64,000 nt of DNA from Paraburkholderia sp. CNPSo 3274 (GTDB lineage: Bacteria; Pseudomonadota; Gammaproteobacteria; Burkholderiales; Burkholderiaceae): contig NZ_JAMBPR010000035.1 in NCBI RefSeq assembly GCF_024206475.1, positions 26,258 through 90,257 of the forward strand, written 5' to 3'. The position numbers and the translations under genes are program-made. The notes under the pieces were generated by a model. That model was given only the letters and a program-made list of their open reading frames with translations, ran no database searches and was not told the origin of the DNA. Shown piece by piece: positions 8,871-17,815 of the stretch; the first letter of the stretch is position 1, and each line of letters begins with the position of its first letter.

Positions 8871-8904
8871 GCGGCGGCCCCAAAGGCATCCGGGGGACCG
8901 CCGC
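8871..8904. terminator. Hairpin between sauU and a convergent dehydrogenase gene
   Basis: GCGGCGGCCCC and GGGGGACCGCCGC can pair around a 10-base loop, about 40 bases after the sauU stop and just before the stop of the convergent gene. The stem is GC-rich but no T-run follows, so a bidirectional or Rho-assisted terminator is only a suggestion. Confidence 0.4.
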
Positions 8905-8915
8905 GCAGGTACGCG

Positions 8916-9833
8916 TTACGCGCCGCCGTCGAGCTTGCGCAGGCGCCAGATGAGGCTCGACGTGTCGAAGCGGCTGCCGCCCAGGCGCTGCACGTCGCCA
9001 TAGAACTGATCGACGAGCGCGGTAACCGGCAGCGCCGCGCCGTTGCGCTTCGCTTCGTCGAGACAGAAGCCGAGGTCCTTGCGCATCCAGTCCACGGCGA
9101 AACCGAAGTCGAATTTGTTGGCCATCATGGTCTGGCCGCGGTTGTCCATCTGCCAGCTCGCGGCGGCGCCCTTGCCGATCACGTCGAGCACGAGTGCCAT
9201 GTCGAGCCCCGAGCGCTCGCCGAAGTTGATTGCCTCGGAAAGCCCCTGCACGAGGCCGGCAATGCAGATCTGATTGACCATTTTGGCGAGCTGGCCGGCG
9301 CCCGCCGCGCCCACCAGCGTCACGGCCGCCCCATAGTGGGCGAGCGTGGGCTTCGCGCGCTCGAAGGCCGTGGCTTCGCCGCCGCACATGATCGTGAGCT
9401 TGCCGTTCTGGGCGCCCGCCTGGCCGCCCGAGACGGGCGCGTCGATGAAATGCAGGCCATGTTCGGCGGCGCTCGCCGACAGCTCGCGCGCCACGTTGGC
9501 GGAGGCGGTCGTGTGGTCGGCGAACACGGCGTCGCGCGCCATGCCGGCGAATGCGCCATCCGCGCCGAGCGTGATGCTGCGCAGGTCGTCGTCGTTGCCG
9601 ACGCAGGCAAGCACCAGATCGGCGCCCTGAGCCGCTTCGCGCGGCGTGGCGGCCGCGCGGCCGCCGTATTCGGCGACCCATTGCGCGGCCTTTTCGGCGG
9701 TGCGGTTGTAGACCGTGACGTCGAGCCCGGCTTTGGCGAGATGACCGGCCATGGGATGGCCCATCACGCCGAGGCCCAGGAACGCGACACGGCGTACCTG
9801 ATTAGGGGCGGACGAGGATGCGGATTGGCTCAC
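8916..9833 (-). CDS. NAD(P)-dependent beta-hydroxyacid dehydrogenase family protein
   Basis: This 305-residue enzyme is of the 3-hydroxyisobutyrate dehydrogenase/tartronate semialdehyde reductase family. The Rossmann motif GLGVMGHPMAGHLAKAG stands near residues 19-35, the substrate motif DAPVSGGQAGAQNGKLTIM near 132, the catalytic lysine in GQLAKMVNQ, and the C-terminal KDLGF motif. A GTG start at 9833-9831 is chosen because AAGGAG lies five bases upstream; an in-frame ATG about 36 bases earlier lacks such a box. It converges with sauU. Members of this family reduce small aldehydes including sulfolactaldehyde, so a role with a sulfonated aldehyde is conceivable, but the sequence alone does not show the substrate. 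Confidence 0.8.
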   Translation of the reverse strand: MSQSASSSAPNQVRRVAFLGLGVMGHPMAGHLAKAGLDVTVYNRTAEKAAQWVAEYGGRAAATPREAAQGADLVLACVGNDDDLRSITLGADGAFAGMARDAVFADHTTASANVARELSASAAEHGLHFIDAPVSGGQAGAQNGKLTIMCGGEATAFERAKPTLAHYGAAVTLVGAAGAGQLAKMVNQICIAGLVQGLSEAINFGERSGLDMALVLDVIGKGAAASWQMDNRGQTMMANKFDFGFAVDWMRKDLGFCLDEAKRNGAALPVTALVDQFYGDVQRLGGSRFDTSSLIWRLRKLDGGA

Positions 9834-10086
9834 AGTGGCTCCTTGGGGTGGGGTTTGAGGCTGGGGCGGCTTCATTATCTCAGCTATCGGCGCGGCGCTT
9901 GAGCGGCGTCCGCACAAGGCTGCGCCGTCCGGGACGCGACCTGCACTCAGCCTGGACTCAACGATAGGGCGCAACTGGCACTAGCCTCGCGCGTTTTTGT
10001 CAGCCGATACTCGGTACAACAAGACGGCCTGGCTGGCCTTGCTCGCGATCGGAGCAGGGCGTCCAGGCCCGCAAAAGGAGACAAGG

Positions 10087-10290
10087 ATGCTCAGGTATCT
10101 GATCGGAATCGGCCTGCCTTTTCTGGGCGTCATCGGCGCGCTGCCCTGGGTGGCCGCGCAGCAGGACCGCTACGTCTTTGGCGTGCCCTTCATCTACGCG
10201 TGGATCTTCGCGTGGTTCCTCGTGACCTCCGCGTGCCTTTTTGTCTGCTGGCATTTCTTCGACCGGCACCGCTACGCGAACGAGAACTAG
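10087..10290 (+). CDS. Small DUF3311-type membrane protein, companion of the symporter
   Basis: This 67-residue protein has two hydrophobic segments (roughly residues 4-22 and 35-57) and the charged end HFFDRHRYANEN. The ATG is preceded by AAAAGGAG. Small proteins of this DUF3311 type are commonly encoded just before sodium:solute symporters, as here (75 bases upstream of the symporter gene), and are thought to be accessory subunits. In the N-acetyltaurine genes of Cupriavidus necator a small open frame occupies, as I remember, the same place before the permease. Confidence 0.75.
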   Translation: MLRYLIGIGLPFLGVIGALPWVAAQQDRYVFGVPFIYAWIFAWFLVTSACLFVCWHFFDRHRYANEN

Positions 10291-10365
10291 CGAGCGCCAG
10301 CTGCGCAGACAGCATCCGGGCGCCACCGCCGCCCCTCCCACCGTCTCCACCCTGGAGAGCCGCGC

Positions 10366-11778
10366 ATGTCCACATTCGTTTTCTCGCTCCTGATCGCCTT
10401 TTCGCTGTATCTCGCCATCCGCTCCCGGCGCGGCCACGGCAAGCAGAGTGTGCACGACTTCTTCGTCGCGTCGCGCCAGTTCGGCGTCGCGCTCGTGTTC
10501 TTTCTCACGGCAGGCGAGATCTACAGTATCGGCACGATGGTCGGCTTTCCGGGCGGCATCTATGCGAAAGGGCCGACCTACGGCATCTGGTTTCTCGGCT
10601 ACATCCTGCTGGCTTACCCCATCGGCTATTTCATCGGGCCGCGCATCTGGGAGGTCGGCAAGCAGCACAACGCCATTACGCAGGCGGACCTCTTCAAGGG
10701 CCACTATCGCAGCCGCGCGCTCGAGCTGATCGTGGCGGGCTCGTCTATCCTGTTCCTGATACCCTGGGGCGAACTGCAGTTCACGGGCCTCGTCGCTGCG
10801 CTCAAGGGACTCGGCTGGCACGTTCAGCCGGTTTGGCTGATCATCGTTTGCGCCGCGCTTGCGTTCACCTATATCGCCATTTCCGGCGTGCGCGCCTCCG
10901 CCTGGATCGCCGTGCTCAAGGACATCCTGATGCTGCTCGCGATCGTCGTGACGGGCGTGGCCGCCGCGTGGATGGCGGGCGGCACGCACGAGGTCTTCCA
11001 GGCCGCGAGCCACCAGGTGAGCAACGCCATGACGACGCCGCAACTGCGCTTCTCCATGAGCACGATGCTGTTCCAGTCGCTCGGCTTCTACATGATGCCG
11101 TTCGCGGCGCAGGGCTTCTTCACGGCGCGCGGGCCCAACACGATCCGCCGTACCCAGATCGCGATGCCGCTCTACATGATGATGTACCCGTTCCTCGTGG
11201 TGGCCTCGTACTACGCGATCAGCGCGAACCTCAAGCTCGCCTCGCCCAACGACGCGTTCTTCGCCGCCGCCGTCCACCTGCTCCCGGACTGGCTGCTCGG
11301 CCTCGTCGCGGCGGGCGCCGCGCTCTCGGGGCTGCTCGTGCTGGCGGGCATCTGTCTCGCGATCGGGCCGATCGTCACGCGCAACCTCATTCCGAACCTG
11401 CCCGAGGCGCGCCAGAAGCGCACCGCGAAATTCGTGATCGTGGCCTATCTGGTGGTGTCGATCACCACCACGCTGCTCACGCCGAACCTCATGCTCTCGC
11501 TCATCAACACGACCTACTATGGCATCACGCAGTTCCTGCCCGGCATGCTGATCCTGCTCGCCGGGCGCCAGGTGCGGCCGGGTGCGGTGGCGGCCGGCAT
11601 CGTCTGCGGCCAGGGCCTCGCGATCGTGTGCTACGCGCTGCATATCGGCTTCGGCGGCATCAATCTCGGGCTCGTATGCCTCGGCGTGAACGTACTCGTC
11701 GTCTTCGTGGGACATATCCTGTTGCGGCCGTCCGGGCGGCGCTATGCCATGCCCGATCCGCTTCACCGTCATTCATAG
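10366..11778 (+). CDS. Sodium:solute symporter family permease, possible N-acetyltaurine carrier
   Basis: This 470-residue inner-membrane protein has about twelve to thirteen hydrophobic segments. Marks of the SSF family are the early DFFVASRQFGVALVFFLTAGE stretch near residues 28-48, GYFIGPRIWEVGKQ near 89, and the conserved region around ALSGLLVLAGICLAIGPIVTR near 320. It follows the DUF3311 gene and precedes an amidohydrolase with a 15-base gap, so uptake followed by hydrolysis is the likely job. The order small ORF-permease-hydrolase fits the naaOPS part of the N-acetyltaurine cluster described in Cupriavidus necator H16; the substrate is inferred from that match and from the surrounding sulfonate genes. 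Confidence 0.82.
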   Translation: MSTFVFSLLIAFSLYLAIRSRRGHGKQSVHDFFVASRQFGVALVFFLTAGEIYSIGTMVGFPGGIYAKGPTYGIWFLGYILLAYPIGYFIGPRIWEVGKQHNAITQADLFKGHYRSRALELIVAGSSILFLIPWGELQFTGLVAALKGLGWHVQPVWLIIVCAALAFTYIAISGVRASAWIAVLKDILMLLAIVVTGVAAAWMAGGTHEVFQAASHQVSNAMTTPQLRFSMSTMLFQSLGFYMMPFAAQGFFTARGPNTIRRTQIAMPLYMMMYPFLVVASYYAISANLKLASPNDAFFAAAVHLLPDWLLGLVAAGAALSGLLVLAGICLAIGPIVTRNLIPNLPEARQKRTAKFVIVAYLVVSITTTLLTPNLMLSLINTTYYGITQFLPGMLILLAGRQVRPGAVAAGIVCGQGLAIVCYALHIGFGGINLGLVCLGVNVLVVFVGHILLRPSGRRYAMPDPLHRHS

Positions 11779-11793
11779 GAGTTGAGCCTGTCA

Positions 11794-13470
11794 ATGAATC
11801 CGCAAGCCTCGTCCTCTTCTGCCGGTCAGCCGGTCACGGTTTTCGCGGCGCGCCGCATCCTCACGCTCAACCCCGGCCAGCCGCATGCGACGCATGTGGC
11901 CGTGCGCGAGGGGCGCATTCTGGCGGTCGGCACGAGCGAGGACGCCGCGCGGTGGGAGACGCAATTCGGCGCCTGCGCGCGGGACGACACGCTGCGCGAC
12001 AAGGTGCTGATGCCCGGACTCGTCGAAGGCCATTGCCACCTGATGGAGGGCGCGGTATGGGATGCAGTCTACGTGGGCTACTACGACCGTCGTGGGCCGG
12101 ACGGCACGCTGTGGCACGGGCTGCGCACGCTCGACGCGGTGCTCGAACGCCTCTCGGAAGCCGAACGCGCCATGACCGACGACGGCCCGTTGCTCGCGTG
12201 GGGCTTCGATCCGATCTACTTCGGCGCGGCCCGTCTTAAGACACGCGAGATGGACACGGTCTCGGCGAGCCGCCCGATCGCCATTCTCCATGCGAGCGTG
12301 CATTTGATGAACGTAAACAGCGCGATGCTCGCGCTCGCCGGCATCGATGAGGACACGGACGTGGACGGCATCGCGCGCGACGCGCAGGGCCAGCCCACGG
12401 GCGAGCTGCAGGAATTCGCGGCGATGTTCCCGATCTACCAGGTGATTGGCGGCAAGCTCGCGATCGCGGCCAGCGAGAAGCCGCACGCGGTCTGGAATTT
12501 CGGCCGCGTCGCGCAGCTCGCGGGCGTGACGACCGCGACCGATCTCGTGAACGACCTTTCGCCCGAGGGCAACCGGACCTTGCACAGCGTCACTGCCGAC
12601 CCCGACTACCCGGTGCGCATCGTGCCCGCGTTCGCTCCGCAGCGTAATCCCGCGCAACGCGCGGCCGGCGTGCTGGAGGCGATGGCGGGCAATACCGACA
12701 AGCTGCGCTTCGGGCCCGTCAAGTTCATCGTCGATGGCTCGATCCAGGGCTTCACCGCGCGCGTGCGCTGGCCCGGCTACGCGGGCGGGCAGCCCAACGG
12801 CCTGTGGCTGATTCCGCCCGAGCAGCTGGTCGAGGTGTTCGAGCCGTACCACTGCGCAGGCCTGCAACTGCATATCCACACGAACGGCGACGAAGCGACC
12901 GAAGTGGTGCTCGACGCGCTTGCGACGCTGCTCGCGCGCCATCCGCGGCCCGACCACCGGCACACGCTGCAGCACTGCCAGATGGCGGACGCGGCGCAAT
13001 TGAGGCGTATCCGCGCGCTGGGCCTGTGCGTGAACTTCTTCGCGAACCACATTTACTATTGGGGCGATGCGCACTACAGCCAGACCATGGGCCCGGACCG
13101 CGCGAACCGCATGGACCCGGCCGGTTCGGCGCAGCGCATGGGCATTCCCTACGCGTTGCATTCGGACGCGCCCATCACGGCGCTGAGCCCGCTTTTTACC
13201 GCTTGGTGCGCGGTGCGGCGCGAAACGGCCACCGGGCGCGTGCTGGGCGAGGCGGAGCGGCTCACGGTCGATGAGGCGCTGCATGCGATCACGCTCGGCG
13301 CCGCGTACACGCTGCGCCTCGATCACCTGATCGGCAGCGTCGAGGTGGGCAAGTTCGCCGATTTCGCGGTGCTCGACGAAGACCCGAGCACCTGTGCGCC
13401 GGAGCGCCTGAAGGACGTGCCGGTGTGGGGCACGGTGCTCGGCGGACGCGTCATGCGCGCCCCGCGATGA
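11794..13470 (+). CDS. YtcJ-like metal-dependent amidohydrolase, possible N-acetyltaurine amidohydrolase
   Basis: This 558-residue protein is of the amidohydrolase_3/YtcJ group. Metal-ligand motifs are visible: GHCHLMEG (HxH) near residue 78, IHTNGD near 360, LQHCQM near 390 and HSDAPI near 450. The ATG at 11794 is preferred; a TTG at 11782 stands directly against the AGGAG box and is too close to it. The stop overlaps the start of the CobW-type GTPase gene (ATGA). Directly after a sodium symporter, the enzyme probably cleaves an amide after uptake. In this sulfonate setting N-acetyltaurine to taurine plus acetate is a reasonable reading, but the family covers many amides and I cannot see the substrate. 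Confidence 0.78.
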   Translation: MNPQASSSSAGQPVTVFAARRILTLNPGQPHATHVAVREGRILAVGTSEDAARWETQFGACARDDTLRDKVLMPGLVEGHCHLMEGAVWDAVYVGYYDRRGPDGTLWHGLRTLDAVLERLSEAERAMTDDGPLLAWGFDPIYFGAARLKTREMDTVSASRPIAILHASVHLMNVNSAMLALAGIDEDTDVDGIARDAQGQPTGELQEFAAMFPIYQVIGGKLAIAASEKPHAVWNFGRVAQLAGVTTATDLVNDLSPEGNRTLHSVTADPDYPVRIVPAFAPQRNPAQRAAGVLEAMAGNTDKLRFGPVKFIVDGSIQGFTARVRWPGYAGGQPNGLWLIPPEQLVEVFEPYHCAGLQLHIHTNGDEATEVVLDALATLLARHPRPDHRHTLQHCQMADAAQLRRIRALGLCVNFFANHIYYWGDAHYSQTMGPDRANRMDPAGSAQRMGIPYALHSDAPITALSPLFTAWCAVRRETATGRVLGEAERLTVDEALHAITLGAAYTLRLDHLIGSVEVGKFADFAVLDEDPSTCAPERLKDVPVWGTVLGGRVMRAPR

Positions 13471-14474
13471 ATCCCGCCGCCACGCCGCCGACCGTGCGTG
13501 AGCCGATCGACCTCGCGGTGATCGGCGGCTACCTCGGCGCGGGCAAGACCACGGTGGTCAACCATCTGCTGGAGGCGCCGCACGGCAAGCGCATTGCGGT
13601 GCTCGTCAACGACTTCGGCGCCGTGAATATCGACGCGCGGCTCGTGCGCGCGCGCAGCGACGACGTGATCGAGCTCGACAACGGCTGTATCTGCTGCACG
13701 ATCGGCGGCGCACTCGTCGATGCACTCGCGCGCCTCGCCGCGCGCGAAGAGCGGCCGGACCTCCTGCTCATCGAAGCGAGCGGCGTATCGGACCCGGCGA
13801 AGATTGCCCAGGTGGGCTTGCTCAACGGCGCGTTTCGTCTCACGGCGGTGCTCGTGGTGGTGGACGCGCCGGAGCTCGTGCGCACGCTTGTCGATCCGCT
13901 GGTCGGCGCGATGGCGCAGCAGCAGATCGACAGCGCGAGCGCGGTGATCGTCACGAAGCTCGACCTCATCGCGCCCGAGTCGCGCGAGCGCGCCGTCTCG
14001 GATGTGCGCGCGCTCGCGGCGACCGATATCGTCGTGGCCGCGAATCACGGCCGCGTGCCGCTCGCACTGCTCTTCGACGCGAGCGCGCCGCAAACACCCG
14101 CACTCGCCGATGCCGGCCGCTGGCAGCATCGGCCTCTCGGGCAAAACGCCAGCGTGTTCCCCACCTTTCAGAGCCTGGCGCTAGCCGCGCCCGCTGTACT
14201 GGAAAAGGTGCGCCTGCGCGCGTGGCTCAAGGCGCTGCCGCGCACGATCCTGCGCGCAAAGGGCTTCGTGCGCGTGGTGGATGCAGAGGGCCGCGTCAGC
14301 ACGCGCGTGTGCCAGGTCGCGGGCCGCCGGCTGCGCATGACGCCGCCCACACAGGGCGAGCAGGCGGCGAACGGGACGGAGAGCGTCATGGTCTTCATCG
14401 GATTCATCGATACGCAGACCGAAGGGATGCTGCGCGACGGACTGCTCGCGTGTTGCGTGCGTGCCGCCGCGTAG
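13467..14474 (+). CDS. CobW/COG0523-type G3E GTPase, candidate metallochaperone
   Basis: This is a 335-residue cytoplasmic GTPase. The Walker A motif GYLGAGKTT is at residues 21-29, the metal-binding CxCC motif (NGCICCT, Cys74, Cys76, Cys77) follows, then the IEASGVSDPAK switch region, the base motif TKLDL near 158, and a CobW_C-type C-terminal domain (KGFVRVVDAEG onward). It overlaps the amidohydrolase gene by four bases, the tightest coupling possible. G3E proteins deliver metals to enzymes, and the neighbour is a metal-dependent hydrolase, so a dedicated metallochaperone is the simplest inference. The name CobW does not imply cobalamin synthesis; no such pathway genes are nearby. Confidence 0.85.
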   Translation: MNPAATPPTVREPIDLAVIGGYLGAGKTTVVNHLLEAPHGKRIAVLVNDFGAVNIDARLVRARSDDVIELDNGCICCTIGGALVDALARLAAREERPDLLLIEASGVSDPAKIAQVGLLNGAFRLTAVLVVVDAPELVRTLVDPLVGAMAQQQIDSASAVIVTKLDLIAPESRERAVSDVRALAATDIVVAANHGRVPLALLFDASAPQTPALADAGRWQHRPLGQNASVFPTFQSLALAAPAVLEKVRLRAWLKALPRTILRAKGFVRVVDAEGRVSTRVCQVAGRRLRMTPPTQGEQAANGTESVMVFIGFIDTQTEGMLRDGLLACCVRAAA

Positions 14475-14526
14475 TGGCGCCATGTAGTGCCGCATTGAAT
14501 GCCGTGCGCTAAGCGCGGCGAGCCAC

Positions 14527-15846
14527 TCATCGCGCGCCGCTCATGGCAAGATGCCGCGAGTGATGCCGGCGGCCCACCCACGCGGCCGAGAGCGCGCTCA
14601 CGAGACCCGCGAACATCGTATAGAGGCAGATGAGCCACGGATCGCCGCCGTTGCGCTGCAAAAGCCAGGTCGCGATGATCGGGCTGATGCCGCTCGCGAA
14701 GATGCCGGAGAACTGATAGACGAACGAAATGCCGGAGTAGCGCACGTTGGCGTCGAACAGCTCGGCGAAGAGCGCCGCCTCGGGCCCATAGACGGAAGCG
14801 TAAACCACGCCTAGCGGAATGATCACGGCGATCCATACGAACACTGGCGACCCGCCGCTGTGCTTCATGAGCCAGAAGCCGAAGAACGACGACAAGCCCG
14901 TGAAGAGCGAGCCCCAGAAATAGATGCGCGTTCTGCCGATGCGGTCCGAAAGGCGGCCGAAAAACGGAATCGTGAAAATCATCGTGAAAGCGGCGGCCAT
15001 GACGGCGAGCAGGGCGTCGGTGCGCGAGAGCTTGAGCGTCTGCGTGAGATAGGCGATCGTGAAAACGGCGAAGACGTTAAAGAACACACCGTCGATGAAG
15101 CGTGCCCCCATGCCGGCAAGCACGTTGCCGGGATAGCGGCCGAGCACCTCGGCGATCGGCACGCGGACCTCGGCGCCCTGTTGCTTCACGCGTTCGAACT
15201 CGGGCGTTTCCAGCACACGCAGGCGGATATACATGCCGATTGCCACGAGCGCGAAGGAAAGGAAGAACGCGACGCGCCAGCCCCAGGCGAGAAACTGCGC
15301 ATTGCTGAGCACGGAGGAGAGCAGGGCGACCACGCCCGACGCAAGGCAGAGCCCGATCGCGAGGCCAATTTGCGGAATGCTCGCATAGAGGCCGCGCTTG
15401 CCTTCGGGCGCGTATTCGAACGACATCAGCACGGCTCCGCCCCATTCGCCGCCAAGGCCAAGGCCCTGCGCAACGCGCAGGATGAGCAGCAGCGCGGGCG
15501 CCCACAGGCCGATCTGCGCATAGGTCGGCACCATGCCGATCAACACGGTGGCCACGCCCATGATTGAGAGTGTCATGATCAGCATGCTTTTGCGGCCGAG
15601 CCGGTCGCCGAAGTGCCCGAAGATGATGCCGCCGAGCGGACGGCTCAGGAAGCCCACAGCGAAGGTGCCGTAGGCGAGCATCGTCGAAATGAGGGGGTCG
15701 CCGCTCGGGAAATAAAGCTTGCTGAATACGATGCCGGCGACGACGCCGTAGAGGAAGAAGTCGTACCACTCGATGGTCGCGCCGATCAGGCTCGCAACGA
15801 CCACGCGCCTCATCTGCCGGGCGTCGGTGCGGGGCAATGCGTTCAT
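14527..15846 (-). CDS. iseU: MFS metabolite:H+ symporter, probable isethionate importer
   Basis: This 439-residue inner-membrane protein belongs to the metabolite:H+ symporter branch of the major facilitator family. The N-terminal signature ATIEWYDFFLYG is at residues 22-33, the loop HFGDRLGRKSMLI follows near 84, and GLGLGGEWGGAVLMSFEYAP is near 130. The start at 15846 has AAAGGAGA seven bases upstream. It lies downstream of a GMC-type dehydrogenase on the same strand, with an IclR regulator beyond. A carrier of this kind (IseU), a GMC-type isethionate dehydrogenase (IseJ) and an IclR regulator form the isethionate cluster of Cupriavidus necator, which supports the assignment; the transporter family itself also carries other organic acids. 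Confidence 0.72.
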   Translation of the reverse strand: MNALPRTDARQMRRVVVASLIGATIEWYDFFLYGVVAGIVFSKLYFPSGDPLISTMLAYGTFAVGFLSRPLGGIIFGHFGDRLGRKSMLIMTLSIMGVATVLIGMVPTYAQIGLWAPALLLILRVAQGLGLGGEWGGAVLMSFEYAPEGKRGLYASIPQIGLAIGLCLASGVVALLSSVLSNAQFLAWGWRVAFFLSFALVAIGMYIRLRVLETPEFERVKQQGAEVRVPIAEVLGRYPGNVLAGMGARFIDGVFFNVFAVFTIAYLTQTLKLSRTDALLAVMAAAFTMIFTIPFFGRLSDRIGRTRIYFWGSLFTGLSSFFGFWLMKHSGGSPVFVWIAVIIPLGVVYASVYGPEAALFAELFDANVRYSGISFVYQFSGIFASGISPIIATWLLQRNGGDPWLICLYTMFAGLVSALSAAWVGRRHHSRHLAMSGAR

Positions 15847-15980
15847 GGCTGTCTCCTTTTTGGGGCGCACCTGGTGCGGTGCGGTTCCTTGAAATGCAGG
15901 TATTTTCGTAAGGTATCCTTTGTTTGCTGCCTGTCGTTGCGGTGCTGCATGTACTACGTGAGCCCCTGCGCCGGGTGACT

Positions 15981-17618
15981 TCAGGGGTTGGTCTCGGCAT
16001 GCTCCTGTTGCAGCCGGGAAAGGGTCGTGTGGTCCTCGAGAATCATGTCGGCGGCTTTCTCCGCGATCATGATCACGGGAGCGTTGGTGTTGCCGGAAAC
16101 CAGCTCGGGCATGATCGACGCATCGACGACGCGCAGCGCGGCGAGGCCATGCACGCGCAGGCGTTCGTCGACGACCGCGGTCGCGTCGCGGCCCATCTTG
16201 CAGGTGCCCGCGGGGTGATAGATGGACTGGCTGAACTGGCGCGCCGCATCCAGCAACTCGGCATCGCTCTGATACCGCTCGCCGGGCACGAACTCGGACA
16301 CGATGTGCGGTGCAAGCGACGGCGCTGCGGCGATGCGGCGCGCCACGCGAATGCCGCCAATCACGACGGGATGGTCGCGCGGATCGGACAGATAGTTGGC
16401 GCGAATGGCGGGGTACTGGAGCGGGTCGGCGCAGCGGATTTCGACGCTGCCGCGACTATGGGGCCGCAACTGGCAGACGGACGCCGTGAACGCCGAGAAG
16501 GGATGCGCGCCCTGGCCGGGCTTGTCGGCACTCAGCGGCTGCATGTGAAACTGGATGTCCGGGCGTTCCAGTTCGGGGCTCGAGCGCGTGAAGATGACCA
16601 CCTGGCTTGCGGCCAGCGTGAGCGGCCCGGTGCGCCAGAGCGCGTATTGCAACCCGATCAACGCCTTGCGCAACGGATGGTTGACCTCGTCGTTGAGCGT
16701 GCGTTCGCGCGTGCGGAACACGAGCCGCACCTGAAGATGGTCCTGCAGGTTCTGACCGACGCCCGGCAAGTCGTGCAGCACGGGAACGCCGGCGTTGCGC
16801 AACACGTGCGCAGGGCCAACTCCGGAGTGCTGAAGAATTTGCGGCGAGCCGATCGCACCGGAAGCGAGAATGACCTCGACGCGCGCACGTGCGCGCTTCT
16901 TCACGCCGCCCTGCACATACTCCACGCCGACCGCGCGGCGCCCTTCAAACAGGATCCGGCTCGCCTGCGCCCGCGTTTGAACGATCAGATTGCTGCGTTT
17001 GCGCGCGGGCTTGAGAAAGCCCTTCGCGGTGCTCCATCGAAAGCCGTTATAGGCCGTCTGCTGGAAGTAGCCGACCCCCTCCTGGACCGCGCCGTTGTAG
17101 TCGTCATTGAGCGGGATGCCGATTTCCTGTGCGGCGGCGATGAAATGATCGGCAATGGGCCGGCGCAAGCGCAGGTCGGAGACTTTCAGCGGTCCGCCCA
17201 CGCCGTGCCAGGCGTTCGCGCCGCGCTCCTGATCTTCGGATTTCAGGAAATACGGCAGAACGTCGGCATAACTCCAGCCGCGATTGCCAAGCGCGGCCCA
17301 ACGATCGTAGTCCTCACGCTGCCCACGCACGTAGAGCAGACCGTTGAGCGAGCTGGATCCGCCGAGCACCTTGCCGCGCGGCCAGTCGATCTGCCGGCCG
17401 GCCACGCCTTCGTCCGGCTCGGTGCGGTAGCACCAGTCGAGCGCGGGGTTGTGCATGGTCTTGAAGTAGCCGACCGGGACGTGGATCCACGGATTGTTGT
17501 CCTCGCCACCCGCTTCGAGCAGCAGCACGGCGTTGCGCGCGTCGGCACTCAGCCGGTGGGCAAGCACGCAACCGGCCGATCCGGCGCCGACGATCAGGTA
17601 GTCGACCTCTTGGTCCAT
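15981..17618 (-). CDS. iseJ: GMC-family FAD dehydrogenase, probable isethionate dehydrogenase
   Basis: This 545-residue flavoprotein is of the choline dehydrogenase type. The FAD-binding motif VGAGSAGCVLAHRL is at residues 11-24, GMC signature 1 (PRGKVLGGSSSLNGLLYVRG) near 80-98, signature 2 (ASGAIGSPQILQHSGVG) near 255, and the C-terminal HPAGTCKMG catalytic region near 465. In Cupriavidus such an enzyme oxidises isethionate to sulfoacetaldehyde and passes electrons to cytochrome c. Here it sits between an isethionate-type carrier and an IclR regulator, inside a set of genes that all yield sulfoacetaldehyde. No cytochrome c gene accompanies it. A choline or other alcohol dehydrogenase role cannot be ruled out from sequence alone. 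Confidence 0.72.
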   Translation of the reverse strand: MDQEVDYLIVGAGSAGCVLAHRLSADARNAVLLLEAGGEDNNPWIHVPVGYFKTMHNPALDWCYRTEPDEGVAGRQIDWPRGKVLGGSSSLNGLLYVRGQREDYDRWAALGNRGWSYADVLPYFLKSEDQERGANAWHGVGGPLKVSDLRLRRPIADHFIAAAQEIGIPLNDDYNGAVQEGVGYFQQTAYNGFRWSTAKGFLKPARKRSNLIVQTRAQASRILFEGRRAVGVEYVQGGVKKRARARVEVILASGAIGSPQILQHSGVGPAHVLRNAGVPVLHDLPGVGQNLQDHLQVRLVFRTRERTLNDEVNHPLRKALIGLQYALWRTGPLTLAASQVVIFTRSSPELERPDIQFHMQPLSADKPGQGAHPFSAFTASVCQLRPHSRGSVEIRCADPLQYPAIRANYLSDPRDHPVVIGGIRVARRIAAAPSLAPHIVSEFVPGERYQSDAELLDAARQFSQSIYHPAGTCKMGRDATAVVDERLRVHGLAALRVVDASIMPELVSGNTNAPVIMIAEKAADMILEDHTTLSRLQQEHAETNP

Positions 17619-17815
17619 GAATCCCGTCTCCTCGAAATCCAGGAGCGGCGTGACATGCCGCGTTTTCGGATCAATGTCGGGGAAGGGGATGCCGACCGCA
17701 AGCGGCGATCGTGCGCACAGGCCGAAAGTGAAACGGAAACTGCCGAAACGGAATCAGAAGTCCACGGCGAAGCGCGCACGTTTTGCCGCCGAAGCGGCGA
17801 CGAGCCGGCGCCCGT

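Noticed and set aside
10000..15560. Long antisense open frames, e.g. 590 codons at 10000-11772 (minus) and 511 codons at 11791-13326 (minus)
   Set aside because: They mirror the codon positions of strong plus-strand genes, are rich in Arg, His and Glu without any domain pattern, and are expected in GC-rich DNA.
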